This document shows positions 1 to 6,780 of a DNA stretch of 14,367 nucleotides, in pieces; position 1 is the first letter of the stretch; each line of letters begins with the position of its first letter. The DNA comes from DTBU01 sp964568845 (GTDB taxonomy: Archaea > Thermoproteota > CALKCG01 > B24): NCBI GenBank assembly GCA_964568845.1, contig CAZMSC010000037.1, positions 1 through 14,367 on the forward strand. Reading direction: 5' to 3'. The notes under the pieces were generated by a model that saw only the letters and a program-made list of their open reading frames with translations, searched no databases and had not been told where the DNA came from. The translations under genes were made by a program, and so were the position numbers.

Positions 1-1152
1 TACGGTTCTTCAGACCTCATCAATGCGCAACCAATGGAATTTGAATCTAAACTCAAGTTTGCCCTATGCTTCAACGGTACAATAGTGAACTATGAAGAGC
101 TTAGAACCGAGCTTGAACGTGATGGCTACGTATTCAAAACGACGTCGGATTCCGAGGTCATAGGTTTTCTAATATCTAAAGCTCTTAAACGTGGCTTAAG
201 CCTTACAGACGCTATTATGTATGGAATGGAAAGGCTGAAAGGCGCGTATTCGGCAGTCCTACTGGCTGAAGACGGGTCAATCGTAGCCTTCAGAGATTCA
301 TATGGCTTCAGACCGTTATGCTTAGGGTATTTGAAAGACCTTGAAGCATACGTAATCTCATCTGAGACATCGGGATTAGATGCCGTAGATGCGACTTTTA
401 TCGAAGACATACCGCCGGGATCTGTAAACGTCTTAAAATGCGGAAAAGTGACGCGTTTGAAAGTACATTCTAATGATAGACATGCCCACTGTATGTTTGA
501 ATGGGTGTATTTCTCACGGCAAGATTCCATAGTGGAAGGTGTAGACGTTTTCAGCGTGAGGTGGAGGCTTGGTGAGAAATTGGCTGAGCTTAACCCAGTA
601 GAGGCCGACTACGTGGTTCCGGTTCCCGAGACCAGTAGAATAGCCGCCCTGGGTTTTTCATCAAAATCAAGCATACCCATAATGGAGGGCTTCGGGGTTA
701 ACAGGTACGCTCTTCGAACGTTCATAATGCCTAAGAATAGGGGATATTTCGCAAGGCTTAAATTGAACCCTCTGAAGCAAGCCTTAGGGGGGAGGCGTAT
801 AATTCTCATAGATGATAGTATTGTGAGGGGGACGACCTCTAAAGCAATAGTATCTATGCTTAGAAGAGCTGGGGTAAAAGAGGTCCATCTTAAAATAACG
901 TGTCCACCTTTAATAGCGCCATGCTACATGGGTGTCGACTTTCCGACGTTTGAGGAGCTTATTGCCCACGGGAGGAGTGTAGAAGATGTTAGAAAGCTTA
1001 TAGGCGTGGACAGTTTAACATATATGACGGTTGACGGTTTAGTTGAAGCTATAGGTCTTCCTAGGGATGAGCTTTGCCTGGCCTGTTTGACTGGCGAGTA
1101 TCCTGATGAAATTAGACCATTTTTAGGAAGAAAAGTGGTGATTAAAAAATGA
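1..1152 (+). CDS. purF: Amidophosphoribosyltransferase, PurF-like copy 1 (5' partial)
   Basis: Catalyses the first step of purine synthesis: glutamine plus PRPP to phosphoribosylamine. The reading frame is open from base 1, and the residues before the first ATG (base 34) already match the family (GSSDLINAQP), so that ATG is internal and about 75 N-terminal residues, including the expected Cys nucleophile, lie outside the window. 383 residues are visible. In visible numbering, FNG (24-26; usually HNG) and SDSEV (49-53) are glutamine-site motifs, and RPLCLG follows. Cysteines 164, 308, 359 and 362 sit where PurF proteins bind a 4Fe-4S cluster. The PRPP motif RIILIDDSIVRGTT is at 266-279. The flexible loop between RTFIMP and KLNP is about two residues shorter than usual and lacks the common TQxxR pattern. 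The stop overlaps the start of the second purF by ATGA, implying coupled translation. The family is certain; full activity is not. Confidence 0.95.
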   Translation, partial: YGSSDLINAQPMEFESKLKFALCFNGTIVNYEELRTELERDGYVFKTTSDSEVIGFLISKALKRGLSLTDAIMYGMERLKGAYSAVLLAEDGSIVAFRDSYGFRPLCLGYLKDLEAYVISSETSGLDAVDATFIEDIPPGSVNVLKCGKVTRLKVHSNDRHAHCMFEWVYFSRQDSIVEGVDVFSVRWRLGEKLAELNPVEADYVVPVPETSRIAALGFSSKSSIPIMEGFGVNRYALRTFIMPKNRGYFARLKLNPLKQALGGRRIILIDDSIVRGTTSKAIVSMLRRAGVKEVHLKITCPPLIAPCYMGVDFPTFEELIAHGRSVEDVRKLIGVDSLTYMTVDGLVEAIGLPRDELCLACLTGEYPDEIRPFLGRKVVIKK

Positions 1153-2426
1153 GTGGGTTAATTGGGATATTTGCATTCGATGAGAATTGGACTGTATCGA
1201 GGTTTCTATATTATGGGCTTATGGGTCTACAGCATAGGGGTCAGGAGTCTGCAGGTATAGCGACTTTGCAAGAGAACAGGTTTTATAGAAGAGCTTGTAA
1301 AGGACTGGTCGAAGAAGCCTTTAAGGAAGAAGATCTTCAAGAGCTTAAGGGAAATATAGGATGCGGCTCTGTATCGACAAATCCAGACCTTTTACAGCCT
1401 TTAGTAGTAAAAAGTAACGGTAAATCTATGATATTGACGTTTTCAGGGGCTTTAATAGACAGCACTCCAGAAGAGTTTGCTCTAGCTCTGCTTAAAGAAT
1501 CTTTGAGGAGCGATATCGATCAGGCAGCTTTAACAGTTATGGAGAATTTTAAAGGAGGATATAGCTTCATAGCTTTAACGGATGATGGACGGATGGTTTC
1601 GGGAAGAGACCCTATGGGGATTAGACCCCTATGCGTAGGAGGGTTGGGATTTGATTTAGCAGTTTTTGCATCGGAATCTTCAGCATTAGATGTTGTAGGT
1701 TCTGACCTCTCTAGAGAAGTTGAACCTGGAGAAGTCATAACGACTGAACTACTCAGCGTGAAGAGGTCATCGCTACACGCCTGTAGTAGAACCGCCTACT
1801 GTAGCTTTGAATACGTGTACTATGCGAGGCCGGATTCTGTAGTGAACAGTATACCAATATATGATGTGAGAAGACGTATAGGACTGTTTCTCGCCAGAGA
1901 AAACCCCGTTGAAGCAGACGTCGTCATAGGTGTCCCTGAGACTGCAATACCGTTTGCAATGGCTTATTCACAAGCCACAGGCATACCTGTGGAAATGGGC
2001 TTTGTTAGAACAGGCAGGTCTGTTAGAACAGCCATTAAACCGACTCAATTCGAGAGGCTTGTAGGTGTTCAACTTAAACTTAATCCGATACAGACAAGCG
2101 TGAAGGGCAAACGTGTCATACTCATAGATGACAGCGTTGTCAGAGGAACCACTTTGAGAAACACTGTCTACCTTCTTAGAAAGAAGGGTGCTAAAGAAGT
2201 CCATGTGAAGATTGGAAGCCCGGCGATAGTTGCCAGATGCCCATATGGAGCAACCGTGCCACCTGAAGACGAGCTTATAGGTAGAGCATTAACATCAGAT
2301 GAAATAGCTCAAGTCATAGGAGCTGACAGCTTCAACTATTTAAGTATGAGCGGGCTTCTCGAAGCTATCGGACTTTCTAAAGATGAATTATGTCTAGGAT
2401 GCTTTACAGGAGAATACCCCGTCTGA
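1149..2426 (+). CDS. purF: PurF-like copy 2 with degenerate glutaminase domain
   Basis: 425 residues, colinear with PurF: Ntn-hydrolase glutaminase domain (about 1-235), then phosphoribosyltransferase domain. The start is MSGLIGIF, with Ser where PurF has the catalytic Cys. GHxRYST is GCGSVST (71-77), losing the glutamine-binding Arg; HNG is FSG (98-100); and about 20 residues between that site and SDTEV are missing, with no Asp-Thr-Glu-Val left. By contrast the transferase half looks sound: RTAIKPTQ then KLNP with a normal-length loop, PRPP motif RVILIDDSVVRGTT (322-335), and Fe-S type cysteines 218, 364, 415 and 418. It starts inside the stop of copy 1 (ATGA), with GGTGAT just upstream as ribosome site. 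I infer that it cannot use glutamine itself. It may use ammonia, or work as the transferase partner of copy 1, or be regulatory. The start is firm because Met-Ser-Gly aligns with the Met-Cys-Gly of the family. Confidence 0.95.
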   Translation: MSGLIGIFAFDENWTVSRFLYYGLMGLQHRGQESAGIATLQENRFYRRACKGLVEEAFKEEDLQELKGNIGCGSVSTNPDLLQPLVVKSNGKSMILTFSGALIDSTPEEFALALLKESLRSDIDQAALTVMENFKGGYSFIALTDDGRMVSGRDPMGIRPLCVGGLGFDLAVFASESSALDVVGSDLSREVEPGEVITTELLSVKRSSLHACSRTAYCSFEYVYYARPDSVVNSIPIYDVRRRIGLFLARENPVEADVVIGVPETAIPFAMAYSQATGIPVEMGFVRTGRSVRTAIKPTQFERLVGVQLKLNPIQTSVKGKRVILIDDSVVRGTTLRNTVYLLRKKGAKEVHVKIGSPAIVARCPYGATVPPEDELIGRALTSDEIAQVIGADSFNYLSMSGLLEAIGLSKDELCLGCFTGEYPV

Positions 2427-2432
2427 TTTTTA

Positions 2433-2443
2433 CAAAAATAAAT
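2433..2443 (+). promoter_or_regulatory. Possible TATA-like box before purD
   Basis: The 79-base gap between purF copy 2 and purD is the only sizeable gap in the first eight genes. It opens with a short T-run right after the purF stop and then the A/T-rich stretch CAAAAATAAAT. A start point about 25 bases downstream would leave a leader that contains the inverted repeat and the purD ribosome site. This is a weak motif; read-through from purF is equally possible. Confidence 0.25.
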
Positions 2444-2470
2444 CAATAAAGATTAAAGGTTTGTTGCCTC

Positions 2471-2488
2471 TTTCACTTACATGTGAAA
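2471..2488. promoter_or_regulatory. Inverted repeat in the purD leader, possible operator
   Basis: TTTCAC, six bases, then GTGAAA form a perfect 6-base-pair inverted repeat just before the purD ribosome site. It could be a repressor site or a small hairpin. No second copy was noticed in the window, so a function is only a guess. Confidence 0.2.
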
Positions 2489-2493
2489 CTGCA

Positions 2494-2499
2494 AGGTGG
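2494..2499 (+). promoter_or_regulatory. Ribosome binding site that fixes the purD start
   Basis: AGGTGG lies 6 bases before the GTG at 2506. It matches the 3' end of archaeal 16S rRNA and selects this GTG over the in-frame TTG at 2461, whose extra 15 residues (MLPLSLTCETARWVI) have no counterpart in PurD. Confidence 0.75.
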
Positions 2500-2505
2500 G
2501 TTATA

Positions 2506-3975
2506 GTGAAGGTTTTAGTAGTCGGTGACGGTTCTAGAGAACAAGCCATAGCTGAGGCGTTTTCTAGAAGCGTTAAACAACTTAGAGTCTACGCCATAAT
2601 GAAGCTCATAAACCCCGGCGTAGCTAGAGTCTGCGAGACTACTGGCGGAGGGTTTAAAAGAGGAGACCCAACAGATCCAAGGCAAGTCGCAGATTACGCT
2701 GAAAGTCTCAATGTAGATTTCGTATTTGTAGGCCCTGAGGAGCCGCTGTTCCATGGCGTAGCTGATGAAGTTGAACGTAGAGGAATATGCTGTATAGGAG
2801 CTAAGAGAGCACTGGCAGAGATAGAGATGTCCAAGGCTTTCATGAGACGCCTCATGTGGAAGTATGAGGTGCCGGGTAGGCTCAGGTTTAAAGCTTTCAA
2901 AAACGTTGAGGATGCCATAGCCTACATAAACGAGTATGCTGAAAGCTTGGCTATAAAACCAGCTAGACAAGCCGGAGGAAAGGGTGTTAAAGTCATAGCA
3001 GACCTTCAAGCATACCTCTCTAAAGAGAAGAGGGATATTAAGGCTAAGCATACAGTCGCAGTTTTTGAAAAATACATGAGCGAGTATTCTGATATTGAAG
3101 ATCGCATTCTCCTAGAAGAGAAGGTTGAAGGACCAGAGTACACCTTACACTGTTTCTGCGATGGTAAAACAGTTCTACCAATGCCTCTAGTTCAAGACAA
3201 TAAACATGCCTTCAACGAAGACATAGGTCCGGAAACGGGTGGAATGGGCTCTATAAAAGGCAGGGGATTAACCCTTCCATTCATAACCATGGATGAATAT
3301 AACCGGTCAGCGGAGATAGTTGGAAAGCTCGTTGAAGCTGTTCAGAGAGAGTCCGATGAGGAGTATAGGGGTGTTATAGCTGGACAGATGATGCTGACTG
3401 ATAAGTGGGGTCCAACCATTATAGAGATGTACAGCCGGTTTGGACAACCTGAAGGTGAAAATATTCTACCGCTTCTTGAAACAGATATAGTTGAAATCTG
3501 CGAAGCCATAGCTAGTCAAAGTCTAGCCAAAGTGAAGCTTAAATTTAGAGAAGAGGCTACGGTTATAAAATGCTTAGCGCCTAGAGGCTATCCTGACCAT
3601 AGGGAGCTTGCTAAAGGCCACCCAATATGGGTTGATGAGAAAGCCGTTGAGAAAATTGGGGGGAAAGTCTTCTGGAGCTCCGTAGATACTGTAGATGGAT
3701 CGTATGTTACTGGCGGCTCCAGGGCGTGTGAAATCTACGCTGAAGCAGATACTATAGAGGAGGCTTCAAAAATAGTGGAGAAGGGCATACGTTATGTGAA
3801 GCTTCTAGATGGATGGGAATTATTCTACAGAAGCGATATAGGTAGTCCAAGCCTTCTAGAGAAACGTAGAAGGCTGGCTGAAATAGTCAGAGAAATCTAC
3901 CAGTATAGGGAGAAGAAGAATATACTGGGCAGAACGATAGATTGGATCCCGGGAAGGGGTAAAATAGAGGTGTAA
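2506..3975 (+). CDS. purD: Phosphoribosylamine-glycine ligase (GAR synthetase)
   Basis: Ligates glycine to phosphoribosylamine with ATP, giving GAR; the unstable amine comes from PurF just upstream. 489 residues from GTG; MKVLVVGDGSREQA matches the PurD N-terminus (usually GGREHA). Next come GPEEPL (77-82), the SKAF segment (109-112) opening the ATP-grasp part, the glycine-rich KPARQAGGKGVK (151-162), the glycine/GAR site segment QDNKHAFNEDIGPETGGMGS (230-249) and a C-terminal domain containing APRGYP. It is longer than the usual 420-430 residues, partly from an insert around 168-200. The metal-site segment normally reading EFNARFGDPE is EMYSRFGQPE (307-316), with Tyr in place of the metal-binding Asn. 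Five bases separate it from glyA. The identity is firm; the site substitutions may be a lineage variant. Confidence 0.95.
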   Translation: MKVLVVGDGSREQAIAEAFSRSVKQLRVYAIMKLINPGVARVCETTGGGFKRGDPTDPRQVADYAESLNVDFVFVGPEEPLFHGVADEVERRGICCIGAKRALAEIEMSKAFMRRLMWKYEVPGRLRFKAFKNVEDAIAYINEYAESLAIKPARQAGGKGVKVIADLQAYLSKEKRDIKAKHTVAVFEKYMSEYSDIEDRILLEEKVEGPEYTLHCFCDGKTVLPMPLVQDNKHAFNEDIGPETGGMGSIKGRGLTLPFITMDEYNRSAEIVGKLVEAVQRESDEEYRGVIAGQMMLTDKWGPTIIEMYSRFGQPEGENILPLLETDIVEICEAIASQSLAKVKLKFREEATVIKCLAPRGYPDHRELAKGHPIWVDEKAVEKIGGKVFWSSVDTVDGSYVTGGSRACEIYAEADTIEEASKIVEKGIRYVKLLDGWELFYRSDIGSPSLLEKRRRLAEIVREIYQYREKKNILGRTIDWIPGRGKIEV

Positions 3976-3980
3976 ACCAT

Positions 3981-5237
3981 ATGGGCTTTTTGAGAAAACT
4001 AGATCTCGTTGAAAAAGTAGACCCGGAAATAGCTAAACTCGTCTTAAAAGAGCTTGATAGGCAAGTTTATGGAATAAATCTAATAGCTTCTGAAAACTAT
4101 GCCGATGAAGCTGTAATGCAGGTTCAAGCGACTGTTCTAACGAATAAGTACGCAGAGGGATATCCAGGTAGGAGGTACTACAGTGGATGCGAAGCATATG
4201 ATGAAATAGAACGCATAGCCATAGAAAGAGCCAAACAGCTCTTTAACGCTGAACATGCGAATGTCCAACCCCACTCCGGCTCTCAAGCAAACTTAGCCGT
4301 TTACTTGGCTTTTCTCAAGCCTGGAGACGCTGTTTTAGCCATGGATCTTGCCCATGGAGGACATCTTACACATGGCAGTCCGATAAACTTCTCAGGAGTA
4401 CTCTACAAGTTTATACATTATGGCGTAGACAGGACGACGGAGCTGATAGATTATGACCAGGTTGAAAAGCTTGCCTTAGAGCATAAGCCCAGAATGATAG
4501 TTGCCGGAGCTAGCGCTTACCCGAGAGAGATAGACTTCAAAAGGTTTAGAGAAGTATGCGATAAGATTGGAGCATACTTGATGGTGGATATGGCTCACAT
4601 AGCTGGTCTAATCGCGGCAGGCCTACACATGAGCCCCATCCCCTACGCAGACTTCGTGACGAGCACGACGCAGAAGACGCTTAAAGGCCCTAGGGGAGGA
4701 TTTATACTATGCCGTAAGGAGTATGCGGAAGCCATAGATAGAGCCGTATTTCCTGGAACGCAAAGCGGTCCACTTATGCATATAATAGCGGCTAAAGCCA
4801 TAGCCTTTAAACTAGCTTCTACAGAGGGGTTTAGAGAATACCAACGTTTGATAGTCAGAGACGCTAAGGCTTTAGCCTCATCTTTAGCCAGTAGAGGATA
4901 TAGGATTGTGAGTGGTGGAACTGACAACCACCTGCTACTTGTAGACCTGAGAAGACTGGGTGTTTCAGGTAGGATAGCTCAAGATGTGCTGGAGAAGGTT
5001 CGGATTTACGTTAATAAGAACCTGGTACCTTACGATGAAAAACCACCGTACGTTACAAGCGGTATACGTCTCGGAGCTTCATGTGTAGCCGCCAGAGGCA
5101 TGAAAGAGCCTGAGATGGATATCATAGCTGAACTTATAGATGTTGGCTTGAAGAATAGGCGCGACAGTACTATACTGAAGAAGGTTGAAGAGGAGGTCGT
5201 TGAACTCTGTAAAAGGTTTCCTTTATACGGGGATTGA
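3981..5237 (+). CDS. glyA: Serine hydroxymethyltransferase
   Basis: PLP enzyme that converts serine and tetrahydrofolate (or a pterin analogue) to glycine and methylene-tetrahydrofolate. It therefore supplies both the glycine used by PurD and the one-carbon unit used by FolD and PurN. 418 residues, a normal length. Seen: IASENY (35-40), the AEGYPGRRYYSGC tract (58-70), PHSGSQAN (97-104), VDMAHIAGL (202-210) with the PLP-contacting Asp and His, the PLP lysine K232 in TTQKTLKGPRGG, and SGIRLG (360-365), which carries the substrate carboxylate Arg. The residue before the lysine is Gln instead of the usual His. The ribosome site GAGGTG lies inside the last purD codons, 8 bases before ATG. Lying between purD and folD, it fits a folate role. 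Confidence 0.96.
   Translation: MGFLRKLDLVEKVDPEIAKLVLKELDRQVYGINLIASENYADEAVMQVQATVLTNKYAEGYPGRRYYSGCEAYDEIERIAIERAKQLFNAEHANVQPHSGSQANLAVYLAFLKPGDAVLAMDLAHGGHLTHGSPINFSGVLYKFIHYGVDRTTELIDYDQVEKLALEHKPRMIVAGASAYPREIDFKRFREVCDKIGAYLMVDMAHIAGLIAAGLHMSPIPYADFVTSTTQKTLKGPRGGFILCRKEYAEAIDRAVFPGTQSGPLMHIIAAKAIAFKLASTEGFREYQRLIVRDAKALASSLASRGYRIVSGGTDNHLLLVDLRRLGVSGRIAQDVLEKVRIYVNKNLVPYDEKPPYVTSGIRLGASCVAARGMKEPEMDIIAELIDVGLKNRRDSTILKKVEEEVVELCKRFPLYGD
5229..5233 (+). promoter_or_regulatory. Ribosome binding site favouring the folD TTG at 5240
   Basis: GGGGA sits 6 bases before TTG 5240 but directly abuts TTG 5234, so the later TTG is the better start. The earlier TTG overlaps the glyA stop (TTGA) and would add only two residues. 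Confidence 0.45.
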
Positions 5238-5239
5238 GC

Positions 5240-6097
5240 TTGAACCGACCGATAATTATGGATGGAAAAGCGCTGTCACAGTCCCTAACTGAGAGATTTA
5301 AGGTAGAAGTATCACGTTTAGTCGATATGGGTATAAAACCTAGTTTATCCATCGTAATGGTTGGTGAAGACCAGGCTTCAAAAATCTTCGTCAGGAATAA
5401 GATGAATCTTTGCGCAAGTATTGGTGTTGACGTAAGAGTTTTAACCAAGCCGAGTACCATAAGTGAGGGAGAGCTCCTGGAGATTATAAAAGCCCTCAAT
5501 GATGATGAAAACACTCATGGTATACTGGTTCAGCTCCCCCTTCCTCCACATATAAACTCATCTAGGGTTTTAGCAAACATAGAGCCTTTTAAAGACGTAG
5601 ATGGTTTAACTCCATTAAACTTGGGCAAAATCACCCATGGAGATGAAACCCTAGCACCCTGTGGTGCTAAAGCAGTTATAAAGCTTCTAGAGACGTATGG
5701 AGTCAACCTTGAAGGGCTCGACATGTGTATTGTAAGTAATAGCATACTGGTCGGTAAACCCTTGGCGATGATGGCGACAAACAGATTTGCCACTGTAACG
5801 ATGTGTCATGTAAAAACGAGAAATTTAAAAGAGCATACATCGAATGCAGACGTTCTAGTTTCAGCCACGGGAGTGGCTCACGTAATAAAACAGGACATGG
5901 TTAAAGAAGGGGCTGTAGTAGTGGATGTGGGAATAGCTAAACTAGGCGGGAAAACAGTCGGAGACGTCGATTTTGAAAACGTTAAAAATCGAGCATCAAT
6001 GATAACCCCTGTTCCGGGAGGGGTTGGACCTATGACAGTGGCTATGGTGGTCGATAACCTTTTAAACGCCGTGAAACTTCAGAGGTGTCTAGTATGA
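5240..6097 (+). CDS. folD: Methylene-THF dehydrogenase / methenyl-THF cyclohydrolase
   Basis: Bifunctional enzyme that oxidises methylene-THF to methenyl-THF and hydrolyses it to 10-formyl-THF, the donor for PurN. 285 residues from the preferred TTG (5234 is possible). Seen: MDGK (7-10), SKIFVRNK (47-54) with the catalytic Lys54, VQLPLP (97-102) with Gln98, DVDG (119-122) with Asp121, VGKPLAM (171-177), and the hallmark PVPGGVGPMT (257-266). Oddities: the usual Tyr50 is Phe; PCTP is PCGA; the NADP-site GRS is SNS (166-168); and CHSKT is CHVKT (189-193). The Arg and Ser lost there bind the NADP 2'-phosphate in the human enzyme, so NAD use is a reasonable inference. It starts within about two bases of the glyA stop and overlaps purN by ATGA. 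Confidence 0.95.
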   Translation: MNRPIIMDGKALSQSLTERFKVEVSRLVDMGIKPSLSIVMVGEDQASKIFVRNKMNLCASIGVDVRVLTKPSTISEGELLEIIKALNDDENTHGILVQLPLPPHINSSRVLANIEPFKDVDGLTPLNLGKITHGDETLAPCGAKAVIKLLETYGVNLEGLDMCIVSNSILVGKPLAMMATNRFATVTMCHVKTRNLKEHTSNADVLVSATGVAHVIKQDMVKEGAVVVDVGIAKLGGKTVGDVDFENVKNRASMITPVPGGVGPMTVAMVVDNLLNAVKLQRCLV

Positions 6098-6765
6098 ACT
6101 ACAATAGCGGAAATACGGTTTATGCATTCCAACCAGTGAGAGATAGACCGATACGGCTGGCCGTATTAGGATCGACTAGGGGGACAGATTTGCAGGCGAT
6201 AATAGATGCTATAAAGTCCGGCTTCCTTAAAGCTGAGGTCGTTTGCGTTATAAGCGATAGAAAAGACGCGTATATTCTCGAGAGGGCTAAACAGCATGGG
6301 ATTGAGGCTTTATTTATAAATCCTAAAGGTCTAGCCAGGGAGGAATACGATAAGTTGATTATGGATGAGATCGAAAAGCGTTCTCCAGTAGACCTTATAC
6401 TTCTAATCGGATATATGCGGATATTGAGCAACCAATTTGTTAGGAAGTATCGGTGGAGGATAATCAACATTCACCCGTCGCTTCTACCGGCCTTTGCTGG
6501 CGGTATGGATCTTAACGTCCATAAGGCTGTTTTAAACTATGGTGTTAAAGTTACAGGATGCACCTTACATTTTGTAGATGAGGGGGTGGATACTGGACCG
6601 ATAATTCTTCAAAAACCAGTTATGGTTGATGACGGCGATACGCCTGAAACGCTTAAAGCCAAAGTGCAGAGAGCTGAGCAGGAGGTTCTGATAGAAGCTA
6701 TAAAGCTTTTCCAACAAGGGCTGATTAAGATGGAGGGTAGACGTGTTAAAATACTTAAAGAGTAG
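6094..6765 (+). CDS. purN: Phosphoribosylglycinamide formyltransferase (GAR transformylase)
   Basis: Transfers the formyl group of 10-formyl-THF to GAR, the third step of the pathway. 223 residues. The phosphate-binding loop is GSTRGTDLQAI (26-36), the usual GSGxGSNxQAI in altered form. INIHPSLLP (124-132) carries the catalytic Asn125 and His127, and the signature GCTLHFVDEGVDTGPI (155-170) carries the active-site Asp. About 18 residues precede the first strand, a slightly long N-terminus. The start is the ATG overlapping the folD stop (ATGA), preceded by GAGGTG with 6 bases spacing; a GTG at 6085 is inside that ribosome site and is unlikely. Placement next to folD shows that this archaeon uses the folate-dependent enzyme rather than formate-dependent PurT. 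Confidence 0.96.
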   Translation: MNYNSGNTVYAFQPVRDRPIRLAVLGSTRGTDLQAIIDAIKSGFLKAEVVCVISDRKDAYILERAKQHGIEALFINPKGLAREEYDKLIMDEIEKRSPVDLILLIGYMRILSNQFVRKYRWRIINIHPSLLPAFAGGMDLNVHKAVLNYGVKVTGCTLHFVDEGVDTGPIILQKPVMVDDGDTPETLKAKVQRAEQEVLIEAIKLFQQGLIKMEGRRVKILKE

Positions 6766-6780
6766 TTAAGGGAGACCCTA

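Noticed and set aside
34..36. First ATG of the purF copy 1 frame as its start
   Set aside because: The eleven codons before it already match conserved PurF sequence (GSSDLINAQP), so the gene begins outside the window.
1149..2426. PurF copy 2 as a pseudogene
   Set aside because: The frame is intact, and the transferase motifs and all four cluster-type cysteines are kept, so it is more likely a maintained, specialised protein.
2461..2505. TTG at 2461 as the purD start
   Set aside because: The added residues have no PurD counterpart, and AGGTGG is correctly placed for the GTG at 2506.
6085..6093. GTG at 6085 as the purN start
   Set aside because: It lies within the ribosome site GAGGTG; the ATG overlapping the folD stop is much better placed.
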